Notes: generated from the sequence alone by a model not told the origin. A stretch of 64,000 nt of DNA from Leifsonia shinshuensis (GCF_014217625.1 NZ_CP043641.1:2046001-2110000), one strand, 5' to 3'; positions 8,009-16,811 are shown, counted from the stretch's first letter. A program made the numbers and translations.

Positions 8009-9538
8009 TTGACTTCCACAGAATCCGCCGACAACCCGGTCGGCACCCGGACCGCCGCCCATCGCAGGCTCGGCGTCCCTGCCGTCACGTTCATGATCGT
8101 CGCCGCGTCCGCACCGCTCACGGTGCTCGCCGGCGGCGTCACGACCACCTTCGCCGTTACCGGTGTCCTGGGCGTTCCGCTTTCGTTCCTCATCCTCGGC
8201 GTGACGCTGGCGATCTTCGCAGTGGGCTACGCCGCCATGAGCCGCTTCATCACCAACGCCGGCGCGTTCTACTCGTACGTCGCCCGCGGTCTGGGCAGAC
8301 CCACCGGGGTGGGGGTCTCGATCGTCGCGCTGATCTCGTACAACGCGATGCAGATCGGCGTGTACGGACTGTTCGGCTTCCAAGTCTCGTCGTTGCTCGA
8401 CACCAAATTCGGGTGGGACGTACCGTGGTGGATCCCGGTGCTCGGCTGCATCGCGATCGTGGCCCTGCTCGGCGTCAATCGGGTCGACCTGTCGGCGAAG
8501 GTGCTCGGCGTTCTTGTCGCCTTCGAGTTCGTGGTCGTGATCGTGTACGACTTCTCTGCTTTCGCCGTGTCGCCGGAAGGCGTCAGCGCGGCCCCGCTGA
8601 CGCCGTCGGCACTGTTCGTCCCGGGAGTCGGAGCCGTCTTCGCATTCGGGATCGCGGCATTCATGGGCTTCGAGTCGGCGGCGATCTACGGCGAGGAGTC
8701 GAAGGATCCCAAGCGCACCATCGCGCGAGCTACCTACACGGCCGTCGGTGTCATCGCGCTGTTCTACGCCCTCTCCTCGTGGGCGATGGTCGTCGGCTCT
8801 GGCCCGAGCAAGGTTATCGCCGATTCGCGGACGCAAGGCCCCGACCTGATGTTCTCGTTCCTGGCGACCCATGTCGGCGTGATCATGAGCGACATCGCAC
8901 AGCTGCTGTTCGTGACGAGCCTGTTCGCGTCACTCGTGAGCTTCCACAACGCCGTCGCGCGCTACTTTTTCTCGCTAGGGCGGGAGGGCGTGATGCCCTC
9001 CTGGCTCGCGCGGATCCGGCACCACAGCGGTGCGCCGTGGGCGGGCTCGGTGACGCAGACCGCTCTCGCGGCGATCGTGATCGTCGCGTTCGCGATCGCC
9101 GGCGCGGGGTGGACACCGCCGAAGGGTGCTCCTGCCGCGTTGTTCCCTGTGCTGACGCTGTTCTCGTGGTTGACCAACACCGGGGCGATGGGCCTGACTC
9201 TCCTGATGGCTATCGTCTCGTTCGCGGTGATCGGGTTCTTCCGCCGGAACCATCACGCCGTCGGTTCCTGGCAGCGCACCTCCGCCCCTGTCATCTCCGG
9301 CGTCGGGCTCCTCGTGGTCTTCGTCTTGATCCTGGTCTACTTCAACACGCTGTTGACCAGCGACCCGACTGCGCCGCCGAGCGCGACGACCTTCATCCTC
9401 CCTGCCATCGTGATCATCCCCGGCATACTCGGTGTCGTCTGGGGAGTCGTCCTCAAACGGTCCAACCCCCGCGTATACGCTCAGATCGGGCACGGTCCTG
9501 AGGAGTCTGGCGCACCGGAACTCGGGGCCGACGAGTGA
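8009..9538 (+). CDS. APC superfamily amino acid/amine permease
   Basis: About 509 residues with roughly 12 hydrophobic segments (AVTFMIVAASAPLTVLAGG, FLILGVTLAIFAVGYAAMS, and so on) and the APC-type conserved stretch GFESAAIYGEESKDPKRTI. The TTG at 8009 is preferred because CGAGGAGGA precedes it by 5 nt and the protein then begins with a short hydrophilic tail before TM1; the frame is open further upstream but has no ribosome site. The gene is divergent from the copper amine oxidase across about 184 bp, so it is probably the importer for the amine that the oxidase attacks. It resembles the second permease at 12921-14420 in length and motif (GFEATGLFSEEAKNP), suggesting paralogues for two amines. 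Confidence 0.88.
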   Translation: MTSTESADNPVGTRTAAHRRLGVPAVTFMIVAASAPLTVLAGGVTTTFAVTGVLGVPLSFLILGVTLAIFAVGYAAMSRFITNAGAFYSYVARGLGRPTGVGVSIVALISYNAMQIGVYGLFGFQVSSLLDTKFGWDVPWWIPVLGCIAIVALLGVNRVDLSAKVLGVLVAFEFVVVIVYDFSAFAVSPEGVSAAPLTPSALFVPGVGAVFAFGIAAFMGFESAAIYGEESKDPKRTIARATYTAVGVIALFYALSSWAMVVGSGPSKVIADSRTQGPDLMFSFLATHVGVIMSDIAQLLFVTSLFASLVSFHNAVARYFFSLGREGVMPSWLARIRHHSGAPWAGSVTQTALAAIVIVAFAIAGAGWTPPKGAPAALFPVLTLFSWLTNTGAMGLTLLMAIVSFAVIGFFRRNHHAVGSWQRTSAPVISGVGLLVVFVLILVYFNTLLTSDPTAPPSATTFILPAIVIIPGILGVVWGVVLKRSNPRVYAQIGHGPEESGAPELGADE

Positions 9539-9556
9539 CTCGGAACGCGGTGGAGG

Positions 9557-10525
9557 TCACAACCAGGCGGCGGTCCGCAGGTCCGAAGGGGATCGGCCGT
9601 ACGTCGCCTTGAAGACCCGGCTGAAGTGCGCCGCGTCGGCGAAACCCCACTTCGAGGCGATCGCAGCCACGGAGAGAGCCGCGTGCAGCGGGTCCACCAG
9701 GTCTCGGCGGCAACGCTCGAGCCGACGAGAGCGGATCCAGGACGACACAGTCGTCCCGTGCTCTTGGAAAAGACCTTGAAGATGCCGGGTCGAGATGAAG
9801 TGGACGGCCGCGATCTCGTTGGGCCCGAGGTCGGCGGAACCAAGATTGGATTCGATGTACGCCTGAATCCGGCGCATCAGGGCGCGATGCGTATCCGCGG
9901 GATCGGTCGTGAGATCTAGCTCCTGGGCGAACAGCGTCGACACGAGGTCGAGCGCACTATGGGCGAGCCTCCCGCCGGCCGTCCCGGAGAGCTCCTCGAG
10001 ATTGCCGACGAGCTGCCTGAGAAAGGGAACTATCATGCCGGAGATGCCGGACCCGCCATCGAACCTGACCGCCGTGAGCTGCGACACCAAGTCCGTAGGC
10101 AACCCCAGCAGATGCTTCGGGAACATCACGACCATCGTCCGGAAATCGTCCTCGAAGACGAGCGAGTAGGGCTGATGCGTGTCATAGACGGCCAGATCGC
10201 CCGGATGCAAGAGAGCCTCGCGACCGTCCTGGATCAACAGGCCCGTTCCGGACAACAGCATGCTCAGCTTGAAATAGTGCCGATCCGCCCGCGCGATCAG
10301 CTCCGGAGTCCGCTCGACGACATGCTGCGTCGCGCTCACCTCGGACACGTGGATCTCATCGGCCTGAGCAGAGCGTATACGGCCCCAGAACGGTTCCGGC
10401 CGGTCGCTCGTGACCTGCAGGGGAACAAACGACTTCGACACACTGTTTCGGAACGCGTTGAAGTCATGAGAGGCGTCGGTGGTGACGCCGTGAGCGCCAC
10501 GAGCCGGCTGTTGGGGGGTAAGCAC
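9557..10525 (-). CDS. AraC family regulator, FeaR-like
   Basis: 322 residues: an N-terminal AraC-binding-like cupin domain (about 30-200; LIQDGREALLHPGDLAVYDT) and a C-terminal double HTH (about 215-322; ERCRRDLVDPLHAALSVAAIASKWGFADAAHFSRVFKATYG is the characteristic region, of which the second helix WGFADAAHFSRVFK is clear). The domain arrangement matches FeaR, the activator of phenethylamine oxidase and phenylacetaldehyde dehydrogenase genes in enterobacteria. It lies beside exactly those two enzyme types here. The GTG at 10525 has GAGG 6 nt upstream; the GTG at 10537 lacks a site. It is divergent from the aldehyde dehydrogenase. A paralogue is encoded at 32540-33475. Confidence 0.87.
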   Translation of the reverse strand: MLTPQQPARGAHGVTTDASHDFNAFRNSVSKSFVPLQVTSDRPEPFWGRIRSAQADEIHVSEVSATQHVVERTPELIARADRHYFKLSMLLSGTGLLIQDGREALLHPGDLAVYDTHQPYSLVFEDDFRTMVVMFPKHLLGLPTDLVSQLTAVRFDGGSGISGMIVPFLRQLVGNLEELSGTAGGRLAHSALDLVSTLFAQELDLTTDPADTHRALMRRIQAYIESNLGSADLGPNEIAAVHFISTRHLQGLFQEHGTTVSSWIRSRRLERCRRDLVDPLHAALSVAAIASKWGFADAAHFSRVFKATYGRSPSDLRTAAWL

Positions 10526-10553
10526 GATCGACCTCACTGGAACCGGGGACTAC

Positions 10554-10565
10554 TTTGTATACGAT
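10554..10565. promoter_or_regulatory. second GTATAC-centred palindrome in araC/ALDH intergenic region
   Basis: TTTGTATACGAT shares 11 of 12 bases with the palindrome at 3206-3217 upstream of the FAH-RraA/gntR/hpaE genes. It lies 29 bp upstream of the AraC start and 144 bp upstream of the aldehyde dehydrogenase. Other GTATAC hexamers in the vicinity (near 9474 and 10374) are inside coding sequence and lack the flanking match. The simplest reading is coordinate control by the GntR/FCD protein, which is inferred. Confidence 0.5.
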
Positions 10566-10708
10566 CCGTGGAAGGTGATGGTAGCACCCTGCGCTCCGCA
10601 TTGTCGCTGTGCACCTTTGGACATTGGAGGTGCGCGTCTGGTCAACGCCGACGGGAGACTGCGGAGGGAAGCTGTGTCGGAGGAACCATTCCGATGAAGG
10701 AGCCCGAG

Positions 10709-12118
10709 ATGACCGATGTCCGCGACCTGCTCGCTCGCGTCAGCGCACCAGAAGGATCGGGTCGTCCGATCCACGATGCCGCCACCGGGGAGGTGATCGG
10801 CAACGCTCCGGAGTCCGGCGTCGACGTGCTCGACGATGCGGTAGCCAGGGCCCGTGCGGCCCAACCGGCCTGGGAGGCGCTCGGCCACGACCGCAGGATC
10901 GAGTATCTGCTCGCCGCGGCGGACGCCGTGGACGCCCATGCGGAAGAGCTCGCCCGGCTTCTGTCGCGCGAGCAGGGCAAGCCGCTGAACGGTCCGAACG
11001 CACGATTCGAGGTCGGGGCGTGCTCGGCCTGGCTTCGCAGCTCCGCCAGCGTCGCGCTCGAGCCGCAGGTGCTCGTGAACGACGGCGACACGCGAGCCGA
11101 ACTCCACTACCGCGCCGTGGGAGTCGTCGGCGCCATCGGCCCGTGGAACTGGCCGTTGATGATCGGGATCTGGCAGCTCGCCCCCGCTCTGCGGATGGGC
11201 GACACCGTCGTCGTCAAGCCCAGTGAATACACCCCGCTCAGCGTCCTCGCGCTCATCGACGTCCTGAATGAAGTGCTGCCGGAGGACGTGCTCCTCGCCG
11301 TCTCCGGTGGCCGCGACGTCGGAGCCCGCCTGGCCTCCCACCCCGACATCGACAAAGTGATGTTCACCGGCTCGACCGCAACGGGTCGACGCATCATCGA
11401 GAGCTCCGCGGGCAACTTGGCGCGGCTCACGCTCGAGCTCGGCGGAAACGACGCCGGCATCGTGCTGCCCGGCACCGACGCCACGGCGATCGCACAGGAT
11501 CTGTTCTGGGGGGCCTTCATCAACACGGGGCAGACCTGCGCCGCGCTCAAACGCCTCTATGTCCACGACTCCGTCTACGACGACGTGGTCGAAGCCTTGG
11601 CGGAGGTCGCTCGCACGACGCCGATGGGGAACGGGCTCGATGAGGAAAACGTCCTCGGTCCGTTGCAGAACAAACAGCAGTTCGACATCGTGAATCGGCT
11701 CGTGGAAGACGCGAAGAGCCGGGGCGCCCGCATCGTGACAGGCGGCTCTCCGGCGAGGGAGCTCGGCGAGCTGTTCTACCCGATCACGCTCGTCGCCGAT
11801 ATCGAGGACGACGCCCCGCTCGTCGAAGAGGAGCAGTTCGGTCCGGCGCTGCCGATCATCCGGTACACCGATGTCGAGGACGCTATCCAGAAGGCGAACC
11901 GGCTCGACGTGGGCCTCGGCGGTTCGGTCTGGGCGAACAGCCGCGACGAGGCACGTGCGGTGGCGTCCCGAATCCAGGCGGGAACCGTCTGGATCAACTC
12001 GCATGGTGGACTGCACCCGCTCGTCCCCTTCGGCGGTGTGAAGAGTTCCGGCTACGGCCTCGAATTCGGTGTCGAGGGCCTGAAGGCCGTCGCAGTCCCT
12101 CAGGTCATCAACGGCTGA
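10709..12118 (+). CDS. aldehyde dehydrogenase (arylacetaldehyde dehydrogenase, FeaB-like role)
   Basis: 469-residue NAD(P)-dependent aldehyde dehydrogenase. The catalytic set is intact: Asn147 in GPWNWPL, Glu243 in TLELGGND and Cys277 in NTGQTCAAL. The ATG at 10709 has AAGGAG 6 nt upstream, so I prefer it over the ATG at 10694; the much longer open frame to the left is antisense to the AraC gene and not real. Next to the FeaR-like regulator and near a copper amine oxidase, it is the expected enzyme for oxidation of phenylacetaldehyde or 4-hydroxyphenylacetaldehyde to the acid. Sequence alone allows other aldehydes. A GC-rich hairpin follows the stop codon. Confidence 0.87.
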   Translation: MTDVRDLLARVSAPEGSGRPIHDAATGEVIGNAPESGVDVLDDAVARARAAQPAWEALGHDRRIEYLLAAADAVDAHAEELARLLSREQGKPLNGPNARFEVGACSAWLRSSASVALEPQVLVNDGDTRAELHYRAVGVVGAIGPWNWPLMIGIWQLAPALRMGDTVVVKPSEYTPLSVLALIDVLNEVLPEDVLLAVSGGRDVGARLASHPDIDKVMFTGSTATGRRIIESSAGNLARLTLELGGNDAGIVLPGTDATAIAQDLFWGAFINTGQTCAALKRLYVHDSVYDDVVEALAEVARTTPMGNGLDEENVLGPLQNKQQFDIVNRLVEDAKSRGARIVTGGSPARELGELFYPITLVADIEDDAPLVEEEQFGPALPIIRYTDVEDAIQKANRLDVGLGGSVWANSRDEARAVASRIQAGTVWINSHGGLHPLVPFGGVKSSGYGLEFGVEGLKAVAVPQVING

Positions 12119-12145
12119 GGCCTTCCCCCCGGGGCATCAGCGGCA

Positions 12146-12179
12146 CCTGGGCGGGCGAGAGGGATCCCGCCCGCCCAGG
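12146..12179. terminator. bidirectional hairpin between ALDH and TetR genes
   Basis: A perfect 12-bp inverted repeat (CCTGGGCGGGCG at 12146-12157 and its complement at 12168-12179) with a 10-nt loop lies between two convergent genes. No T-run follows on either side, as is common in high-GC actinobacteria. Confidence 0.7.
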
Positions 12180-12192
12180 CAGTCTCCGCCGG

Positions 12193-12783
12193 TCAGTCCC
12201 GGCGAATTCCTTCGACGAGGCGCCGGAACGCAGCCAGGCTCGAACGGCCTCGTTCACGGGACTCGGTGGCTCGAACGCCGACCACCCGGACCATTCCGGC
12301 GAGCAGATATGCGGCTTCCTCCGGATCGATGTCCACGAGTTCGCCGGCGCGTTCGGCGTCGGCCAAGGCCAGCACGAAGTCATCATGAGAGCGCCGCGAC
12401 CCCGCGCCCTGCACACGCACGATCGCACCGAACTGTGCGGCCGCCACGTTGTAGAAGCGGCCCGCTGGTCCCCGGTCGGCCAGTTCGAGCATTGCCAGGC
12501 CGTGCGCGAGGATCCGCTCCTCCCACGATCCGCTCGGGTAGGTGCGCACGAGTTCGATGAAGTCGTGCGCCGCGCGAACGTACGCCGATTCCACGAGCTC
12601 GTCGACACCGCCCGGGAAATGTGCGTAGATCGTCGCCCGCGAAACGCCAGCCCTCGTCGAGATCAGCTCGATGAGCGGTCCATCCGCCTGGTCCGAAGCG
12701 ACGACTTCCACGACGGCGTCCAGGATGTCGGAGCGAGTTCGTTCTCGCTGTCGCTCCCTCAGCGTCATCACCGCATCAGCCAT
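12193..12783 (-). CDS. TetR/AcrR family transcriptional regulator
   Basis: 196 residues with an N-terminal TetR helix-turn-helix (about 10-60; RSDILDAVVEVVAS, ISTRAGVSRATIYAHFPGG) and a poorly conserved helical ligand-binding domain. The ATG at 12783 is used; GTG codons three residues upstream are possible. It is divergent from the permease-kinase-phospholyase operon beginning at 12921 and is the likely repressor of that operon and of itself. The ligand is probably the transported amine or its phosphorylated derivative, which is inferred from position only. Confidence 0.85.
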   Translation of the reverse strand: MADAVMTLRERQRERTRSDILDAVVEVVASDQADGPLIELISTRAGVSRATIYAHFPGGVDELVESAYVRAAHDFIELVRTYPSGSWEERILAHGLAMLELADRGPAGRFYNVAAAQFGAIVRVQGAGSRRSHDDFVLALADAERAGELVDIDPEEAAYLLAGMVRVVGVRATESRERGRSSLAAFRRLVEGIRRD

Positions 12784-12920
12784 TGCCACCACCCTATGCG
12801 TGCGCCCCGATTTCGGCCTTCTTCGCCGATTATTAAATCCTTGTTACGTTACTTGTACTTCAAGGTCATTTACCATACTCTCAGTTCAGTTTAGTTCGCA
12901 CATCGACGTGAGGGGCTCAC
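12784..12920. promoter_or_regulatory. AT-rich divergent promoter region, TetR / permease operon
   Basis: This 137-bp gap is strikingly AT-rich for the window (12830-12895). It contains an imperfect dyad CTTGTACTTCAAG (CTTG-n5-CAAG) around 12857 and possible promoter hexamers TTGTAC and CATACT. This is where TetR self-regulation would be expected. No clean long palindrome is present. Confidence 0.4.
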
Positions 12921-14420
12921 ATGACCAACACCGAAGCCGGACACTCCCGGCTCGCACACAACTCGCTCGGCGTACCCGGCGTCGTCTTCCTCGTCCTCGC
13001 CGCGGTGGCGCCCCTGACCGGAATCGTCGTCGTCGCCGCGATCGGCATCGCACTCGGCAACGGCGCCGGAATGGTCGGCGCGTTCGTCCTGGTGACCATC
13101 GCACTGCTGCTCTTCGCCGTCGGCTACGCCCGGATGTCCAAGGAAGTCGTCAGCGCGGGCGGTTTCTACGCATACACCGTCAAAGGCCTCGGCCGACCGA
13201 CCGGCGTCGCCGCGGGCTACGTCGCCCTGCTCGGTTACAACTTCTTCGTCGCGGGCGCGGTCGGCACCAGCGGCTTCTTCATGCAGACCATCATCGCCAC
13301 CCTGACCGGCTGGAATGTCCCGTGGCTCGTCTGGGGGGTCGTCTCCGTCGTGGCTGCATTCCTCCTGAGCCGTCAGGGCATCGACTTCAGCTCCAAGGTG
13401 CTCGGAGTATCCCTCGTGCTCGAGGTCTCGATCCTGCTGGTCTTCGACTTCTCCGTCCTGTTCACCACCGGGTTCAGCTTCGGAGTCTTCGCCCCGACCG
13501 TCGTGTTCTCCGGCGCCGTCGGTGTCGCCCTGTTGTTCGCGGCGAACGCGTTCGTCGGATTCGAAGCGACGGGCCTGTTCAGCGAGGAGGCCAAGAACCC
13601 CCTCCGCACCATTCCGCGAGCCACCTACACCGCGATCATCTTCATCGGAGTGTTCGCCGCGTTCACCACCTGGGCCATCGTGAGCGCAACGGGCGCCGCC
13701 CAGGCCCAGTCCGTCGCGCAGAAGCACCTGGCGACCGGGGACCTGGTGTTCTCACTGTCGGAGAAGTATCTTGGCCCTGTCCTGACCGACCTGATGATGG
13801 TCCTGCTGCTCGTGAGCCTCTTCGCCGCCCTGATGGCACTGCACAACTCCGCAACGCGCTACCTCTTCTCCCTCGGCCGCGCCGGGATCCTCCCCCGCCG
13901 CCTCAGCCGCACCCGGAAGAACGGATTCCCGCAGTTCGCCTCGCTCGTGCAGTTCGCGTTCGCGACGCTCGTGGCGGCCATCTTCGCTGTCGCCGGGCTC
14001 GACCCGATCGCCTCGCTCGTACCTAGCATGACCGGCTTCGGCACCTTGGCCATCCTCTTCCTGCAGCTCCTCGCAGCGATCGCGATCGTCGTCTTCTTCC
14101 GCCGTCGACGCGACAAGGCTGTGCTCTCGAGTTTCGTCGCCCCGTCCTTGGGCGCGATCGGACTCGCCGCGATCGTCATCCTGGCGATCGTCAACTTCCC
14201 GGTGCTCGCGGGATCCGATGCTCCGGCGATCGCCTTGCTCCCCGTCCTGCTGCCCGTCGCCCTCATCGCGGGATTCATCGCCGCCGCGGTGATCAAGAGG
14301 CGGGACCCCGAAAAGTACGCGCGACTCGCGGACGACATCGAACGGATCACCATCGAATCGGAAGTGGAGTCCGAGGTGGAGGCGCCCCGTTCCCCCGAGC
14401 CGCAGAAGGAGCTGCCATGA
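12921..14420 (+). CDS. APC superfamily permease
   Basis: 499-residue, about 12-TM permease of the amino acid-polyamine-organocation superfamily. Segments such as LGVPGVVFLVLAAVAPLTG and the motif GFEATGLFSEEAKNPLRTI define the family. The ATG at 12921 is preceded by GAGGGG. The C-terminal tail (about 30 residues) is acidic. Its stop codon overlaps the next start (ATGA at 14417-14420), so it is cotranscribed with a kinase and a class III PLP enzyme. This places the permease as importer of an amino alcohol or hydroxylated amino acid that the kinase then phosphorylates. The substrate is not determined. Confidence 0.87.
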   Translation: MTNTEAGHSRLAHNSLGVPGVVFLVLAAVAPLTGIVVVAAIGIALGNGAGMVGAFVLVTIALLLFAVGYARMSKEVVSAGGFYAYTVKGLGRPTGVAAGYVALLGYNFFVAGAVGTSGFFMQTIIATLTGWNVPWLVWGVVSVVAAFLLSRQGIDFSSKVLGVSLVLEVSILLVFDFSVLFTTGFSFGVFAPTVVFSGAVGVALLFAANAFVGFEATGLFSEEAKNPLRTIPRATYTAIIFIGVFAAFTTWAIVSATGAAQAQSVAQKHLATGDLVFSLSEKYLGPVLTDLMMVLLLVSLFAALMALHNSATRYLFSLGRAGILPRRLSRTRKNGFPQFASLVQFAFATLVAAIFAVAGLDPIASLVPSMTGFGTLAILFLQLLAAIAIVVFFRRRRDKAVLSSFVAPSLGAIGLAAIVILAIVNFPVLAGSDAPAIALLPVLLPVALIAGFIAAAVIKRRDPEKYARLADDIERITIESEVESEVEAPRSPEPQKELP

Positions 14421-15454
14421 CGTCCAGCGCCGCCGCCATCGACCCCGCCGCGCAGACGGCTCGACGCTCGCTGCGTCTCTTCGACATCGAGGACGGGGCC
14501 CGGATCGAGTTCGTCAACCGTCGGGAGAACATCGTCTTCCGTGTCACCTCCGACGGGAACGACTGGGCGCTGAAGCTCCACCGGCCCGGATATCACACGG
14601 ACAGCGAGATCGAGTCCGAGTCGGCGCTCCTGGAGACGCTCACCGGCGCAGGAGTCTCCGTCCCGACTCCCGTTCGACGTTCGGACGACAGCCACGTGGC
14701 GCATGTTGCCGATGCCGACGGAAACAGCACCCAAGTGACCATGCAGCGGTGGCTCGCCTCCGCGATCCCGCTGGGGTCTTCTCCCCTGACCTTCACGGGA
14801 CAGGCACGACCGACCGACGCGCAGCTCCTGCAGTTCGGGCGGACCATCGCCCTCCTGCACCGCTGCTGGGAACGCACCGGCACGCCGGCCGGTTACGATC
14901 GCCTCGCCTGGGACGCCGCCGGGCTGAGCGGCCCGGACGCGCTGTGGGGCCGCGCCAGCCGCCTGAACGGCCTGACCCCCGAGCAGCGCGTGACGTTCGA
15001 GGAGGCTGAGCAGCGGCTGGCGCAGGACCTCGCCGTCCTCCCCCGGACACCGAGCACCTACGGCCCGATCCACGGAGATCTCACGCTCGAGAACATCCTC
15101 GACTCCGAACGCGGTCTCTCCGTGATCGACTTCGACGACTGCGGCGAGGGCTGGTACCTGTTCGACCTCGCGACTGCTTGCTTCTTCCTCACTGGTCACG
15201 GCGAGGCGGACGAGATGGTGGGCGCGGTGCTGCGCGGATACCAGAGCGAACGCTCGCTGAGCGTGGCGGACAGACAGGCGTGGCATCCCCTCCTGCTCGC
15301 CCGCGCACTCTCGTATCTGGCCTGGTCGGTCGCCAGACCGGAGGTCGAAGCGACGCAGTTCCACCTGGACAGTGTTCTTCCCCATGCGTTCCGCGCCAGC
15401 CTGCTCTACCTTTCGACTGGCCACACCGGCTGGACCGACCTCCCTATGAACTGA
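14417..15454 (+). CDS. APH-fold small-molecule kinase (amino-alcohol / hydroxylysine kinase-like)
   Basis: 345-residue phosphotransferase of the aminoglycoside phosphotransferase/choline kinase fold. Conserved elements: nucleotide lobe RENIVFRVTSDGNDWALKLHRPG (Lys of WALKLH), catalytic loop GPIHGDLTLENIL (His-Gly-Asp, Asn) and metal-binding Asp in VIDFDDCGEGW. This length and the neighbouring class III PLP protein recall the pairing of hydroxylysine kinase or ethanolamine kinase with phospho-lyases (AGXT2L1/L2 family). It overlaps the permease stop by 4 bp. Homoserine or aminoglycoside kinase activity is possible by fold but less consistent with the operon. Confidence 0.8.
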   Translation: MTSSAAAIDPAAQTARRSLRLFDIEDGARIEFVNRRENIVFRVTSDGNDWALKLHRPGYHTDSEIESESALLETLTGAGVSVPTPVRRSDDSHVAHVADADGNSTQVTMQRWLASAIPLGSSPLTFTGQARPTDAQLLQFGRTIALLHRCWERTGTPAGYDRLAWDAAGLSGPDALWGRASRLNGLTPEQRVTFEEAEQRLAQDLAVLPRTPSTYGPIHGDLTLENILDSERGLSVIDFDDCGEGWYLFDLATACFFLTGHGEADEMVGAVLRGYQSERSLSVADRQAWHPLLLARALSYLAWSVARPEVEATQFHLDSVLPHAFRASLLYLSTGHTGWTDLPMN

Positions 15455-15504
15455 CCGACCCGCGTCACCGGAACGACAAACTGAACGCGAGATGGAAGCA
15501 ACAC

Positions 15505-16809
15505 ATGACTGATCTACTCACCCGCCGATTCGCAACGCTCGGGCCATACAGCCCGCTGTTCTACGACACCCCCATCGAGTTCGTCGCGGCGAGCGGCGTC
15601 TGGCTGACGGACGTAAACGGCGTCCGCTACCTCGACGGTTACAACAACGTCCCCCACGTAGGGCACGCGCATCCCCGCGTCGTCCAGGCCATCGCCGACC
15701 AGGCAGCCACCCTCAACATCCACACCCGCTATCTCAACGATCGGGTCGTGGATTACGCGGAACGTCTGCTCAGCACCTTCGACGCGGAGATCGACCGTGT
15801 CATCTTCACCAACAGCGGATCCGAGTCCAACGACCTCGCATTCCGGATTGCGACCCAGCACTCCCGCTCCAGCGGAATCATCGTCTCTGACTTCAGCTAC
15901 CACGGCCACACCCAGGCCCTCGCTCGCGTCACCACCGGCCTCACCGCTCACGAGGGCCTCGGCGATCACGTGCGGACGATCCGCGTCCCCGATCTGGACG
16001 GTGCGGACACGGGCGTCCCGGAGGCCGCGGTCCTTGAGCGAGCTCTTCGCGAGCTCGCCGAGGCGATCGCGTCCCTCCAGGAGACCGGCCACGGCGTCGC
16101 CGCGATCCTCTTCGACTCCCTCTTCTCGACGGAGGGGCTCAACCGCGTCCCGGCCGGCTACGTGCGACAGGTCGCAGCTCTGGTCCGCGCGGCCGGTGGG
16201 CTCGTCATCGCAGATGAGGTCCAGTCGGGATTCGGACGCACCGCCCGGAACTTCTGGGGCCACCAGAATCACCGCATCGTCCCGGATTTGGTGACGATGG
16301 GCAAGCCGATGGGCAACGGGCATCCCGTGGGCGGCGTCGCGCTGTCCGCAGCCCTGCTGGACGAGTTCGGCCCCCGCAATATGTATTTCAACACCTTCGG
16401 AGGCAATCCGGTTTCGGCGGCGGCAGGTCACGCCGTCCTGGACGTCCTCGCCGAAGAGGAGCTGATTCAGCGGGCGCAGGTCAACGGTGCGAAGATCCGA
16501 ACCGCGCTCCACGAACTCGGACGGGACCACTCCTGGATCGGGGCGCCGAAGGGCGATGGGCTCTTCTTCGGCGTGGAGGTCTTCGATCGCTCTGTCCTGG
16601 ACGACGAGGCGTCGCCGGATCCCCGAAGAACGAAGGCGGTGGTGGAGGCGATGCGCGAACGCCAGGTGCTCATCAGCCGCATTGGACGGTCGGACACGGT
16701 GCTTAAGATGCGCCCACCGCTTGCCATCGACTCGGCGGAGCTCGATGGTCTCCTCGACAGGTTCTCCGACTCGTTGAAGACCGTCGAGTCGGTGGCGCTC
16801 GCACGCTGA
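15505..16809 (+). CDS. class III PLP-dependent enzyme, phospho-amine phospho-lyase candidate
   Basis: 434-residue fold-type I PLP enzyme. PLP contacts: TNSGSESNDLA, SYHGHT, VIADEVQSGFGR, and the Schiff-base lysine in TMGKPMGNGHP. The motif GKPMGNGHPV and the N-terminal YLDGYNNVPHVGHAHP are typical of the AGXT2-like group, whose members split phosphoethanolamine or 5-phosphohydroxylysine into an aldehyde, ammonia and phosphate. The preceding kinase gene makes the substrate of such a reaction, which supports phospho-lyase over aminotransferase. The ATG at 15505 follows GGAAG. A very long hairpin follows the stop codon. Confidence 0.8.
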   Translation: MTDLLTRRFATLGPYSPLFYDTPIEFVAASGVWLTDVNGVRYLDGYNNVPHVGHAHPRVVQAIADQAATLNIHTRYLNDRVVDYAERLLSTFDAEIDRVIFTNSGSESNDLAFRIATQHSRSSGIIVSDFSYHGHTQALARVTTGLTAHEGLGDHVRTIRVPDLDGADTGVPEAAVLERALRELAEAIASLQETGHGVAAILFDSLFSTEGLNRVPAGYVRQVAALVRAAGGLVIADEVQSGFGRTARNFWGHQNHRIVPDLVTMGKPMGNGHPVGGVALSAALLDEFGPRNMYFNTFGGNPVSAAAGHAVLDVLAEEELIQRAQVNGAKIRTALHELGRDHSWIGAPKGDGLFFGVEVFDRSVLDDEASPDPRRTKAVVEAMRERQVLISRIGRSDTVLKMRPPLAIDSAELDGLLDRFSDSLKTVESVALAR

Positions 16810-16811
16810 GC

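Noticed and set aside
9470..10380. GTATAC hexamers near 9474 and 10374 as further GntR operators
   Set aside because: They lie in coding sequence and lack the flanking TTG/GAT bases of the two intergenic copies.
9959..12118. 719-aa open frame extending the aldehyde dehydrogenase to the left
   Set aside because: The extension is antisense to the AraC gene; ALDH begins at 10709 with its own ribosome site.
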